Shown piece after piece: positions 52,828-62,838 of a stretch of 64,000 nucleotides of DNA. The notes under the pieces were generated by a model. The model had not been told where the DNA came from and ran no database searches. It saw only the letters and a program-made list of their open reading frames with translations. The stretch is taken from assembly GCA_965248175.1 (NCBI GenBank), contig OZ252093.1, forward strand, positions 1 to 64,000. Direction: 5' to 3'. This stretch comes from VXPQ01 sp965248175. GTDB lineage: Bacteria; Bacteroidota; Rhodothermia; Rhodothermales; VXPQ01. The position numbers were made by a program, and so were the translations under genes. Position 1 is the first letter of the stretch, and every line of letters begins with the position of its first letter.

Positions 52828-55800
52828 ATGACAAGGCACCCAAACGCCTCGTTCGCTCCCCGGTTTACGGCAGGATATGCCGTTTCCCCGGCTATCTTAC
52901 TGGCCGTTCTTATCGGGGCATGCGGCGGATCGGACCTCCCGGAGCCGGATTCCGAAACGTATCGCGAGACGGTCTCCGCGTTCTACACGGGACTGGCGGC
53001 CATCGAGTCGGGGATCGACCGGCAAGGCGAGGAAAATCTGCTGCGGGTGACGGAACTGGCGCCGGGAGAACCCGCTGCATGGGTCAATCTCGGGCTGCTC
53101 GCCATACGCCGGAACGAATATGCGCTCGCCTCGGAGTATCTCGGGGAGGCGCAAACCCTCGCGCCGGAGAACAGCGTCATACGCCTCCTGCTCGGCCTGT
53201 TCGAAAAAAGCCAGGGAAACGTCGCTGAATTCACCGCCCACGTGCAAGAAGCCGTGGCGCTGGATTCGACGAATGTAAAGGCGTTGTATGCGCTGGCCGA
53301 ACACCTGACGGACACCGGGAGCGACGAAGCGACGGCGTTACTGGACGCTATTCTGAAGGTGCATCCGGACAATCCGGCGGCCCTGCTCCGCCGCGCCGGC
53401 GCAGCAGCGGCTTCCGGCAACATCGATGCAATCCGGCATACGCTGGCGCATATCGAGACCTTGTCCGCATCCTGGCCGGATGAAGCCCTCGAACAACTGG
53501 CCAGCGTCACAGGAGCCGTATCCGGTCCGGGCGCACCCGACTTCGCCGCGGCAACCACCCACATCGCTTTTTTGCGGAATGTGCTCCTGCGGGTTTCCTC
53601 GTACCGTCAGGACCTGCGGGCCATCCAGACGCCCGCCGAACAAGTGGGCGACCTGATGACCGGCTTGCTTCGCTTGCCGGCTCCCCCTCCCGCCATTGCG
53701 CCCCGCGACGACCAGTTGACGTTCACGCAGCAAGAGCTGGAGGCTGAGGGCGGCCCCTGGCGCAGTATGGCCATTTTCTCGGTGGCGGCAGGCGCCGATG
53801 GAAACGGCGGCGACAACGGGACGAACGTCCCCGGCGTCGCGCTGGCCATCGCCAACGACCGGGCCGTGCAACTTCCAAACGGCCAGCTCCTCGATTTTCC
53901 CGGGGGAGGCGCAGCACCCGGGCCGCACGGCATCGCCGGCATCGATTACGACTACGACTTTACGATGGACCTCGCGCTGGCCGGAACAGGCGGCTTGCGC
54001 ATCTTCCGGCAGGACAGCACGGGGACATTTACGGAAACGACCCGGCAACTCGGGTTGCCCGCAGCTATCCTGGACGCCTCGCTGGCGGGTGTCTGGGCTG
54101 CCGACCTGGACCTTGAGGGCGATGTCGATCTGGTGCTGGCCCGCAACGAAGGTCCCGGCCTCGCCCTCCGAAACAACGGCGACGGCACGTTTGCGCCCCT
54201 GGAGCTTTTCGGGGACGTCGAAGCGTTGCGGAGTTTTGCCTGGGGGGATTTCGATGGAGACGGAGATCCGGACGCTGCGCTCGTGGACGCGAACGGAACG
54301 TTGCATCTTTTCGCCAACCGGCGGAGCGGGCTTTTCGAGCGGCAATCCGCGGAAACGGAACACATCCTGGCCCTTGAAGCGGCAGACCTGAACGGCGACG
54401 CGACCGTCGATCTCGCGGCATTGCAAGCGGATGGAACGATCCTGCAGCTTTCGACCACCGGCGAAGATGCGGCAGCCACATGGTCTTCGGAAGAGATCGC
54501 CCACTGGGAAGACATGCCTGCCGGCATTGCTCCCGGTACAGGGCAGCTTTTCGCTGTGGACCTGGACAACAACGGTGGACTGGATCTCGTCGCAGCCACC
54601 CCCTCGGGAGCCCGTGTCTGGCTGCGTGACGCGGACGAAACGAACGGCGGGCACCGGGGCGGAATCCTCTACCCGACACATCACACCATCGCTTCATACC
54701 TCTTTGCCGTCGCAGACCTGTCCGCAAACGGGCGGCTCGACCTGCTCGGATTTTCCGAGGCGGGACAGCCCGTGCGTCTCGAAAACGAGGGAAGCAAACA
54801 CTACCACTGGAAACAGATGTACCTGCGCGCTGCCGAGGCGGTGGGTGACCAGCGCATCAATTCGTTCGGAATCGGAGGCGAGGTGGAGATCCGAGCCGGG
54901 CTGTCCTTCCAGAAACAGGTCATCAAGGGCCCTGTCGTACATTTCGGGCTGGGTACGCACGCCGTCGCAGACGTGGCCCGTATCGTGTGGCCCAACGGCA
55001 GCGTACAGGCCGAGTTCGACCTACTCTCCGGCGAAGTCGTGCTGGCGCAGCAACGGCTCAAGGGATCGTGTCCGTGGCTCTTTGCATGGAACGGGGAGCG
55101 TGTGGACTTCGTCACCGATTTCATCTGGCGCTCACCGCTGGGGCTCAAGATCAATGCCCAGGAAACGGCGGGGGTCATGACCACCGAGGACTGGGTCAGG
55201 ATACGCGGCGATCAGTTGGCGCCCCGCCCCGGCAAGGACGGCGCCCCCCCCTGGTACGATGTGCGCATCACAGCCGAACTGTGGGAGACGCACTTCTTCG
55301 ATCATGTTTCGCTTCTGGTCGTCGATCACCCCGACGATACCGATATCTACGTGGACGAGCGGTTTGCCTTCCCGCCCCCTGAAATGAAGGTGCATGTGAC
55401 TGCAAAACCCCATCCGGTAACGCAGGCATGGGACGATCTGGGCAACGACGTGACCGACCTCGTCCACACGCAGGACGGGCGGTACCTTGCCACGTTCGGA
55501 CACGGGCAGTACCAGGGCATCACACGGGATCACTACGTGGAACTGGCGCTGGAAAACATACCGGAAGACACACCTCAGGACGGCCCGGTCTGGCTCGTGG
55601 CCTCCGGCTGGATTTATCCCACCGACAGTTCGATTAATGTAGCGCTCGGGCAAGGATCGCATGCCCCCCCGCAGGGCCTGCGCCTTGAAGCCTCCGATGG
55701 AAGGGGCGGCTGGAGAACCGTCTACCCCAACCTCGGCTTCCCCGCCGGAAAAGCCAAAACGGTGCTCATGGACATCACGGAGGTGTTTGCGGACAGGCAT

Positions 55801-56412
55801 GAAACCGGCGCGCCAGAGGGGTCAGGTAGTATCCGCCTGCGCCTGCATACGAACCTCGAAATCTACTGGGACGCCTTTGCATGGACCGTCGGGCGGCCCG
55901 ATGCGGAGATAATGACCCGGCGTCTGGCCCCTGATACAGCAGACCTGCGCTACCGGGGCTTTTCGCAAACGTACGAAGCAGATGCGTTCTCACCGGAACT
56001 GCCTGTTTACGACGAATTGGCCGGAACCAGTCAGGCCTGGCGCGACCTCGTCGGGTATCACACGCGGTTCGGCGATGTACGCGAACTGCTCGCAGAGGTG
56101 GATGACCGGTATGTGATCATGAATGCGGCCGACGAGATGGCTTTCCGGTTCGAGGCCCCGCCGCTCCCGCCGGAGGGATGGACACGCGACTTCGTACTGA
56201 TCGGCGACGGGTGGGTAAAAGACGGCGACTACAACACGGGCTTCTCCAAAACCGTGCTGCCGCTCCCCTCTCATAACGACCCAGCCTACACCACGCCTCC
56301 GGGACGGCTCGAAGACGACCCTGTGTACCGCCGCTTCCCGGACGACTGGGCGCGCTATCACACGCGCTACGTCACGCCGGAGCGCTTCCAGGGGGCGATG
56401 CGGGTGGAATAA
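52828..56412 (+). CDS. TPR plus FG-GAP/VCBS and ASPIC/UnbV lipoprotein
   Basis: 1,194 residues. Lipoprotein signal AILLAVLIGACGGSD; TPR-like helices at about 55-250 (PAAWVNLGLLAIRRNEYALA, KALYALAEHLTDTGSDEATA); VCBS repeats at about 330-620 (AADLNGDATVDLAALQADGT, AVDLDNNGGLDLVAATPSG); an ASPIC/UnbV-like segment (VHFGLGTHAVADVARIVWPN, GSVQAEFDLLSGEVV); and a long C-terminal domain (about 760-1194) with LFAWNGERVDFVTDFIWRSP that I do not recognise. Domain order is that of CRTAC1 TPR fusions found in FCB bacteria. The role is unknown. Confidence 0.85.
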   Translation: MTRHPNASFAPRFTAGYAVSPAILLAVLIGACGGSDLPEPDSETYRETVSAFYTGLAAIESGIDRQGEENLLRVTELAPGEPAAWVNLGLLAIRRNEYALASEYLGEAQTLAPENSVIRLLLGLFEKSQGNVAEFTAHVQEAVALDSTNVKALYALAEHLTDTGSDEATALLDAILKVHPDNPAALLRRAGAAAASGNIDAIRHTLAHIETLSASWPDEALEQLASVTGAVSGPGAPDFAAATTHIAFLRNVLLRVSSYRQDLRAIQTPAEQVGDLMTGLLRLPAPPPAIAPRDDQLTFTQQELEAEGGPWRSMAIFSVAAGADGNGGDNGTNVPGVALAIANDRAVQLPNGQLLDFPGGGAAPGPHGIAGIDYDYDFTMDLALAGTGGLRIFRQDSTGTFTETTRQLGLPAAILDASLAGVWAADLDLEGDVDLVLARNEGPGLALRNNGDGTFAPLELFGDVEALRSFAWGDFDGDGDPDAALVDANGTLHLFANRRSGLFERQSAETEHILALEAADLNGDATVDLAALQADGTILQLSTTGEDAAATWSSEEIAHWEDMPAGIAPGTGQLFAVDLDNNGGLDLVAATPSGARVWLRDADETNGGHRGGILYPTHHTIASYLFAVADLSANGRLDLLGFSEAGQPVRLENEGSKHYHWKQMYLRAAEAVGDQRINSFGIGGEVEIRAGLSFQKQVIKGPVVHFGLGTHAVADVARIVWPNGSVQAEFDLLSGEVVLAQQRLKGSCPWLFAWNGERVDFVTDFIWRSPLGLKINAQETAGVMTTEDWVRIRGDQLAPRPGKDGAPPWYDVRITAELWETHFFDHVSLLVVDHPDDTDIYVDERFAFPPPEMKVHVTAKPHPVTQAWDDLGNDVTDLVHTQDGRYLATFGHGQYQGITRDHYVELALENIPEDTPQDGPVWLVASGWIYPTDSSINVALGQGSHAPPQGLRLEASDGRGGWRTVYPNLGFPAGKAKTVLMDITEVFADRHETGAPEGSGSIRLRLHTNLEIYWDAFAWTVGRPDAEIMTRRLAPDTADLRYRGFSQTYEADAFSPELPVYDELAGTSQAWRDLVGYHTRFGDVRELLAEVDDRYVIMNAADEMAFRFEAPPLPPEGWTRDFVLIGDGWVKDGDYNTGFSKTVLPLPSHNDPAYTTPPGRLEDDPVYRRFPDDWARYHTRYVTPERFQGAMRVE

Positions 56413-56519
56413 ATCCGGTGGGGATTAGAGCCTATCCGGAAGCCGGGCCATGGCGCCCAACAAGGAAGGTGCAGGCGAGGTAGAGGGCTCAAGATTGCCA
56501 TAGAGATGCTCAACGCTTC

Positions 56520-57581
56520 TCAAAAGGCATAGCGGAGCCCCAGGTCAATCGTTCTTCCGTAATTTTGTCGTAACCCAACGGCATTCGTCTGGTCGAGAAA
56601 CCTGTTGATATCTTCTGACTTCGTTATGTTGCTGACATTCAGATAGATGTCCAGCCCTTCAACCGGCAGCGACTGCTTTACCGAGATATCCCATCTTCTA
56701 AAGTCATCGGTTGATTCTCTCAATTCAGGCCAGAAATTCGTCCTTGTGAAAATGTCAGACCGGTAAAGCATGGAAACTCTGGCGGAGAATCCTTTATAGT
56801 CGTACCCCATCGACAGATTCATGATTTGGTCAGGCTGATCGATCAAACGATCCACATACAGTGTGTCGTTGTTTATAGAGAATACCTGCAACGGCGGACC
56901 GAAATTAATCTCAAAATCAATGATTGTTCGAGGATACTTGACCTCAGAACTTGTGATCGTGTAATTGGCATTAAAGACTAATCCGCTCAAAAAACGAGGG
57001 AGGTACCAGAATCGAGTTTGATAATCGAATTCAAAACCTCGCAATTTTACATTATTGGGATTATTTGAGATGTAATTCTGAATAGATCCTTTTTCTATTT
57101 CCGGGGGCAGGCCAAATGATTCCGGGTCTACTATATATCTTCGACCACCGGGAAAAACGAGATCCTTAATATTCTTTTCGAAATACCCGGCGCTAAAAAA
57201 ACCAATATGACTTTGATTAACGGAAACGTTCACGTCGATATTTTTTGATACGGCAGGTCTCAGGTTAGGGTTTTTGTAATTAACACTCCTGCTTGAACCA
57301 GCAATATTGTAAAGAGGTAGAAAATCGGCATAATTCGGCCGGGCTAACGTATGGGTACCGGCCGCCCGCGCTTCAAGCCAGGGAAAGGGCCTATATCGTA
57401 CAAACAATGCCGGTAGTATGTGTTCATTATTTCGCTCATGCGTGACGAAGTCGAATCCCGCAAAAGTATAACTTGGTATGACATCCTGCCAACCCTGCCA
57501 TGAACTATAGGCTGTCTTATTTCTTTCCCAACGTGCACCAGCAAGCACATTGAGTTTGGGGCCGATATCAAAATCCGTCAT
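56520..57581 (-). pseudogene. TonB-dependent receptor, C-terminal barrel only (5'-truncated)
   Basis: 353 residues from the ATG at 57581 cover only the last part of a TonB-dependent receptor: LNVLAGARWERNKTAYSSW, LARPNYADFLPLYN (hallmark of TonB_dep_Rec barrels), NVKLRGFEFDYQTRFWYLPR, and the terminal strand TIDLGLRYAF. There is no signal, plug or TonB box. Upstream, another frame reads EQDVEQDNSNLFDYSG, as expected of the preceding barrel strand, with a one-base shift near 57605. Before that the sequence is the end of the PepSY gene. So the gene has lost more than half its length. Confidence 0.8.
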
Positions 57582-57632
57582 CAGGTAGGACGCTGTATAG
57601 GTCTCTTGCCTGAGTAGTCAAACAGGTTCGAA

Positions 57633-58802
57633 TTATCCTGTTCCACGTCTTGCTCTCTTTCTCCACTCCCGCAACCGCCTCAGCGACAGCGAACAGCCGG
57701 TCCATACGAGGAATAGTGATGCGAGGGTGAATATCCCGGCAATGGTCTGTCCAATCACACCCAGCCACTCACCCGTGTGGGCAAATCGGATGACTCTATT
57801 GGCGCGATGGCCCAGGGACTGCGCTGCGAACGGCTCCCACAACAGTCGTTCTCCTGTTCGCCAGTCAAAGCCGATCGACGCGGTCTTGTGGGGCTGCCCA
57901 CCCGCGACAGCATAGACTCGGAACTCAACAAGTGTATCGGCAAGCGCCGGTACCTGCAGAGTATAGCTCCGCCAACCGGGCGCGTGTTCAGTAGCTCTTT
58001 GCTCCAACTCACGAAGCGACAGACGATCCAACTGAGCTGGCCACACTTGATCTCGATCAGCATCACCCGAATTCGATACCGTAGAGTTACTGGCAGACGA
58101 TGTTTCTCCGAGGACTGTCAAGACCAGATCGTCCGCCCACTGATACCCGAAAACAACCCCTGTAGAGACCATGATCAAGAGGGGTAGTAGTGACCACCAG
58201 CCGAAGACGTTGTGCCAATTGAAATCGCGCGCCTTCGGGGAAAGACCACGCCTGAACAGCATAACATTTCGCAGAGCGCTTCTCCGCCAGTTGCGCGGCC
58301 ACCACAGGTACAATCCACTGAGAATCAGAAAGAGTAAGCCCAGATTACTCGCACCGGTAATGCCTCTTCCGATGGCTCGGCTCTCTCCTGACGTCATCAG
58401 CCAACGATGCAGGTTCCTTACATCTCGGAAGAACGGTCTAACCGTTTCCTCGGACAACGCGGACCGTTCACCAAGAATTACGCCTGTGTAGCGGTCTATG
58501 TACAACGTGGGCCCATCTTCAAACGAGAAGACAAGCGGTTCGTCCGCCGCTGAGAGCTTCTTGATCGAATTCGGCAACCCGCTGCCCGCTGCCTGCAGCG
58601 TCGAGATGATGGACTCCAACGCTATCTCCTCGGTGCCCTCAGGGGATGTGGATCTCTCAAACCCTCTGGTGTCCGCCCAGTCTTGTATCTGCCTTTGATA
58701 GGTCAACACAACACCGGTAGCGGACATGATGACGACGACGGGCATGGCCAGAAGTGCGACAACCAAGTGACACCAGAAGATGATTTTGCGGAATTGGACC
58801 AT
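57633..58802 (-). CDS. PepSY-associated TM helix protein (possible siderophore/iron reductase type)
   Basis: A 389-residue inner-membrane protein with four predicted TM segments: IIFWCHLVVALLAMPVVVIM, NLGLLFLILSGLYLWWPRNW, VFGWWSLLPLLIMVSTGVVF and IAGIFTLASLFLVWTGCSLS. It has two periplasmic PepSY-like domains (about 55-140 and 250-330). Conserved His in the helices (FWCHLV, RNLHRWLM, FNWHNVFGWW, RFAHTGEW) fit the heme-binding PepSY_TM family that often sits beside TonB receptors and reduces imported ferric chelates. The truncated receptor directly downstream supports such a former pairing. Confidence 0.87.
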   Translation of the reverse strand: MVQFRKIIFWCHLVVALLAMPVVVIMSATGVVLTYQRQIQDWADTRGFERSTSPEGTEEIALESIISTLQAAGSGLPNSIKKLSAADEPLVFSFEDGPTLYIDRYTGVILGERSALSEETVRPFFRDVRNLHRWLMTSGESRAIGRGITGASNLGLLFLILSGLYLWWPRNWRRSALRNVMLFRRGLSPKARDFNWHNVFGWWSLLPLLIMVSTGVVFGYQWADDLVLTVLGETSSASNSTVSNSGDADRDQVWPAQLDRLSLRELEQRATEHAPGWRSYTLQVPALADTLVEFRVYAVAGGQPHKTASIGFDWRTGERLLWEPFAAQSLGHRANRVIRFAHTGEWLGVIGQTIAGIFTLASLFLVWTGCSLSLRRLREWRKRARRGTG

Positions 58803-58931
58803 CCTATCGACTCACTCTCGATTCTGTCTGCGCAGTGATCTCTGGACGAACCTGCTAGGCGCACTGAGTCGAAGTCCTCACGGTTTCGCAGGACCGACTG
58901 AAGAACGGCAGCCGCTCAAAGTGTCCTGGCT

Positions 58932-60872
58932 CTACTCCGAGCGGGTCACCAGCACGGCCCAATCCTGGTCAGGATCTGCCGGGGGTTCGCCGAGCGATAC
59001 GATCCCGCCGCCTTCGACCGTCGTCACGTTGCCGGACTGGAGCTCTCCGCCTGATCTTGGGTTGTACCACTGTACGTTAAACGTACCCTCGTCTCTTCCG
59101 AGATCAAGCGCAGTATGGCCTCCTGTCGGCAAATACACCGCGTATGTTTGGCCCGGCTTGGCGAGCACGAGGTTGCCGTATGCGAATGCAAGGCCGTTGT
59201 CTGGCTCCATTTCCCAGAAGGGGAGGTACTTCCTGAAGAAGTCCAGAGCGTAGCGCGTTTGATCCCACAAGATCTCGCGCGTCCGCCAGTCATCGCAGTC
59301 GATGTCCATACAGGGGTTACGGCTGCCGAAATACCACTCCACACCGGAACCGCCACCCATGATGTTTCCCCAGAGCGCTTGTTTGCGTGGCAAGTCGTGC
59401 GTCGGGTCGACGGCATCAGGAGCGGCACCCAGCCATGCCGGCTGCTGCTCGTCTCCGAAGATGGCCCACTTTCGTCCAGCGCGCTCCGAGAGCTGCCGCA
59501 GCACAATAGCGTCTCTATTGTAGTCACCCATGTCGGCCTGGATGGAGGTCGCTTCGAAGTTTGGATCCCCAAGAATGCCGTCGTAGAACCACATCGCCCG
59601 GTTGGACTTCGTGTGGACGGTGATCGGATGATCATAGGAATCCAGTGAACGAATGGAGCCCGCGATCATTTTCCGATCGGCATCGGGAGTGTTGTTCTCC
59701 TCTCCCAGGTTCCAGGTCACGGCATTGTGATGGCCGAAGCGCGCGACGAGTTCACGATGGTATAGCTCACGAACTGGATTCAGCCCAACACTGCCCCCGA
59801 GGTTCCGATCATTCTCTGTCTCTTGCGTGACGACGTGAAGCATGATGCCAAGTCGGTCCATATGAGCGAATACAATCTCCCACTGTGCCAATTTGCTGAC
59901 GTCGAATCGTTCCCTCTCGTCAACATCGGTCCACATCCACGTGTCCCGGCCATCCCCGCCGTCAATGTTGTAGGTCAGGAAATAGACACTGTTCATCCCT
60001 TTTCCTGCCAGATAGTTGAGGGCGCCGATGATTCCCTTGCCCTTGCCGTCCTTCCAACTGGGATCGCCGTCACGCCAATCCTGGACGTGCGCTTGGTATT
60101 GGTGGATGAAGGTCCCTACCTGCTCGTAGCTTCCTGAGCCGGCGTCGGCGTCGAAGGTCCCGTCTATCTCGTCATATGCAAGGAAATTCTCCGGACTGTC
60201 CGCCCCGCCCTTCAGATAGTACGTACCACTTCCGGCGAATCGGTAGTGGTGTTCGCCCACATACTGCAGTAGCCCGTGATGCCGGAGATCTTGATCTCCT
60301 TTGTCCGAGGGAAGCACAGTGAATGACCCCGAGGCTCCGTCAAATGCAGTCGGTTCCCCAGCCATCGGATCAGTGGCGATCGCAACATCCTGACCTGCGC
60401 GGAACGATGCCTTGTAGCTCCATTCGCCCTCTTCGTTTGGTGAAAAATGGACCTGCCATATGCTTCCGCTCTCGGCGCTGGAGTTCGCCGCATCACCATC
60501 CGCTGCGTAGAACCCCGGGACGACCACAGTCTGATTCCCGCGCGTAAAGGCGACATCCAGTCGATAGTCTGTAAATGGATTTGGAGTAGCCGTTTCGCTG
60601 GACTCCGGACCGTCGAATGAGATTGTCACACGATGCCATGTCTTCAGCTCTCCGGAAACCTCAGCCGCCGTTGGCTCTCCGGAAAGGTCGCTCGACTGCT
60701 CACATGTCGAGGCCATGACCAGTGGGAGGAGCAAAATAAAAAGAAGCGTCAAAAGACGTTCTGGGGGCATAGATCCCGGATATCCCGGCCTGACACCCGA
60801 TCTTCTCTTGAGGGTTGCTGGCATCGTGGCGACCCAGTTTCGGAGCATGATGTCGTTCATCGGTTCGGTCAA
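58932..60872 (-). CDS. DUF5060 glycosidase-like exported protein (copy 1)
   Basis: 646 residues; an internal start at 60770 (MPPERLLTLLFILLLPLVMA) gives a cleaner signal or lipoprotein leader. The DUF5060 Ig-like domain (about 75-185) begins GELKTWHRVTISFDGPESSE and includes VVVPGFYAADGDAANSSAES. Then comes a TIM-barrel-like catalytic part: GKGIIGALNYLAGKGMNSVY, LGIMLHVVTQETENDRNLGG, AVTWNLGEENNTPDADR (candidate acid/base Glu) and KWAIFGDEQQPAWLG (candidate nucleophile region). A beta C-terminal domain ends in TTVEGGGIVSLGEPP. Activity on a plant or algal polysaccharide is likely but unspecified. Tandem paralogue upstream. Confidence 0.83.
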   Translation of the reverse strand: MTEPMNDIMLRNWVATMPATLKRRSGVRPGYPGSMPPERLLTLLFILLLPLVMASTCEQSSDLSGEPTAAEVSGELKTWHRVTISFDGPESSETATPNPFTDYRLDVAFTRGNQTVVVPGFYAADGDAANSSAESGSIWQVHFSPNEEGEWSYKASFRAGQDVAIATDPMAGEPTAFDGASGSFTVLPSDKGDQDLRHHGLLQYVGEHHYRFAGSGTYYLKGGADSPENFLAYDEIDGTFDADAGSGSYEQVGTFIHQYQAHVQDWRDGDPSWKDGKGKGIIGALNYLAGKGMNSVYFLTYNIDGGDGRDTWMWTDVDERERFDVSKLAQWEIVFAHMDRLGIMLHVVTQETENDRNLGGSVGLNPVRELYHRELVARFGHHNAVTWNLGEENNTPDADRKMIAGSIRSLDSYDHPITVHTKSNRAMWFYDGILGDPNFEATSIQADMGDYNRDAIVLRQLSERAGRKWAIFGDEQQPAWLGAAPDAVDPTHDLPRKQALWGNIMGGGSGVEWYFGSRNPCMDIDCDDWRTREILWDQTRYALDFFRKYLPFWEMEPDNGLAFAYGNLVLAKPGQTYAVYLPTGGHTALDLGRDEGTFNVQWYNPRSGGELQSGNVTTVEGGGIVSLGEPPADPDQDWAVLVTRSE

Positions 60873-60892
60873 GGTTCGTTATCTGAGCAATA

Positions 60893-62806
60893 CTAGTGCT
60901 GGGAGTCCCTGTCAGCCCTGGTAATGAGGGCCACCCAATCCTGATCGTCATCTTGGGGAGGCAGGCCCAGCGAGACGTAAGCCTCGCCTTCAATAGTGGT
61001 TACAGTACCCGTCTGGAGAGCACCGCCAGTCCTCGGATTATACCAGCGCACGTCGAAAGTGTATTCGTCCTCAAGATCCAGTTCTGAGGGACCGCCGTTG
61101 GGCAAATAGACAGCATAGATCTCGCCGGGATTGGCCAGCACGAGAGCACCGTAACTAAACGCAAGGCCGTTGTCAGGCTCCATTTCCCAGAACGGCAGAT
61201 ACGTCTGAAAAAACTCGAGTGCGTATCTGGTTTGTTCGTACATCGTATCCCGCGTCCTCAGGTCCTCACAGGTCGTGTCTGCGCATGGTGGGTATTTCGA
61301 ACCGAAGTACCACTCAACACCGGAGCCTCCGCCCATGAGGTTTCCCCACAGGGCCTGTTTGCGTGGCAGGTCGTGAGTAGGATCGACCGCATCGGGAGCG
61401 ATACCGACTCTTGCCGGCTGTTGCTCGTCTCCAAATATCGCCCACTTGCGTCCAGCTTTTGCCGAGCGCTGCCTCAATACATCGGCATCCCGGTTGAACA
61501 CGCCCATGTCCGCCTGAATGGAGGTCGCTTCGAAGTTCGGATCACCCAACAGACCGTCATAGAACGTCATGGCCTCGTGAGGGTGCGTGTGGACCGTGAT
61601 GGGGTGGTCGTACGGATCTATGGATCGGATGTAGTTCGCAATGTCCTTTCGATCGGAGTCCGGGACATTATTCTCTTCACCCAGATTCCAAATGACAGCA
61701 TTGTGGTGTGCAAAGCGCGCAACAAGTTCTCTGTAATAGAGGTTGCGCACGGGGTTCAGTCCTGGAGATTGCCCAAGGTCAAAGTCATTCTCGCGCTCCT
61801 GGGTCACGACATGCAGCATCATGCCGAGGCGGTCCATGTGGTCGAAGACGATCTCCCATTGGTCGAGTTTACTCGTATCGAATCTTTTCCTCTCGTCCGG
61901 GTCGGTCCACATCCAGGTATCTTTGCCGTCGCCGGCATCCACATTGTAGGTGAGGAAGTAGACACTGTTTATCCCCTTGCCTGCGAGGTAGTTGAGGGCG
62001 CCGATAATTCCTTTGCCCTTTCCGCCCTGCCAGGTCGGATCGCCCGGCCGCCAGTCGCTGACGTGGGGCTCAAACTTGTGGATGAATCCGTTCGGTCGTC
62101 TTATGTCGTACGTATTGTCGAATTCGTGGAATCCCAGGAAGTTCTCCGGGCTATCGGCCCCTCCTTTGAGGTAGTAATCCCCGCTACCCGCGAATCGGAA
62201 GTAGTGTTCACCGACATACTCCAGTCGTCCGTGGTGCCGAAAGTCGCGTCCGGTCTTGTCTGTAGGCTCGACGGCAAACGAACCCCTTTCGCCATTGAAC
62301 CCGGTCTGGGAGCCTGCATGTTGGGCAGGGGACAACGCGATATTGGGACCCGTGCGGAACGATGCGTTGTACGACCATTCGCCAGGCATATTCGGAGAGA
62401 AGTGCACGCGCCAGACGTTTCCTCTGTCGGCACTGGTTTCTCCGGCATTGCCATCGGCCGCGTAGAATCCCGGTACGACCACGGAATAGTCTCCATTCCT
62501 GAACGTCACGAGTAGTCGGTAGTCGGTAAACGGATTTGGTTCGGCAGCTTCACTTGTCTCCGGCCCCGCAAACGAGAGCGTAACCCTGTGCCACGTTTTC
62601 AGCTCGCCCGTGATCGTAGCATCCTGAGCCCCGGCTGCCGCAACAATTCCGAAAAGCAGGCAGGCGATTGGGATGACGGCAAGCCTTCGCCGTACCTGTC
62701 TAGTTGTTGACCGCGCAAGGTCTTTGGTTTCTATTTGTACGTGCCGCAACGACAAGGCTGCAGCGGATCGAGTCCGCGAACTGACACCAAAGCAGAATGC
62801 TCTCAT
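60893..62806 (-). CDS. DUF5060 glycosidase-like exported protein (copy 2)
   Basis: 637 residues and the same architecture as its neighbour, about two-thirds identical by eye: GELKTWHRVTLSFAGPETSE, LEYVGEHYFRFAGSGDYYLK, GKGIIGALNYLAGKGINSVY, AVIWNLGEENNVPDSDR, KWAIFGDEQQPARVG. The hydrophobic leader LAVIPIACLLFGIVAAAGAQ is a signal peptide preceded by a long basic extension, so the true start may be nearer VRRRLAVIP. Only 20 bp separates it from copy 1, so they probably share a transcript with the MFS gene upstream. Confidence 0.85.
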   Translation of the reverse strand: MRAFCFGVSSRTRSAAALSLRHVQIETKDLARSTTRQVRRRLAVIPIACLLFGIVAAAGAQDATITGELKTWHRVTLSFAGPETSEAAEPNPFTDYRLLVTFRNGDYSVVVPGFYAADGNAGETSADRGNVWRVHFSPNMPGEWSYNASFRTGPNIALSPAQHAGSQTGFNGERGSFAVEPTDKTGRDFRHHGRLEYVGEHYFRFAGSGDYYLKGGADSPENFLGFHEFDNTYDIRRPNGFIHKFEPHVSDWRPGDPTWQGGKGKGIIGALNYLAGKGINSVYFLTYNVDAGDGKDTWMWTDPDERKRFDTSKLDQWEIVFDHMDRLGMMLHVVTQERENDFDLGQSPGLNPVRNLYYRELVARFAHHNAVIWNLGEENNVPDSDRKDIANYIRSIDPYDHPITVHTHPHEAMTFYDGLLGDPNFEATSIQADMGVFNRDADVLRQRSAKAGRKWAIFGDEQQPARVGIAPDAVDPTHDLPRKQALWGNLMGGGSGVEWYFGSKYPPCADTTCEDLRTRDTMYEQTRYALEFFQTYLPFWEMEPDNGLAFSYGALVLANPGEIYAVYLPNGGPSELDLEDEYTFDVRWYNPRTGGALQTGTVTTIEGEAYVSLGLPPQDDDQDWVALITRADRDSQH

Positions 62807-62838
62807 CGGATCCCCCGGTGATTGATGGAAGGAAAAGT

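Noticed and set aside
53338..54684. 448-codon minus-strand ORF opposite the TPR/VCBS lipoprotein
   Set aside because: High-GC antisense ORF; the plus strand has the signal peptide and recognisable domains.
61232..62515. 427-codon plus-strand ORF opposite DUF5060 copy 2
   Set aside because: Shadow of the DUF5060 gene; no start signal or domain.
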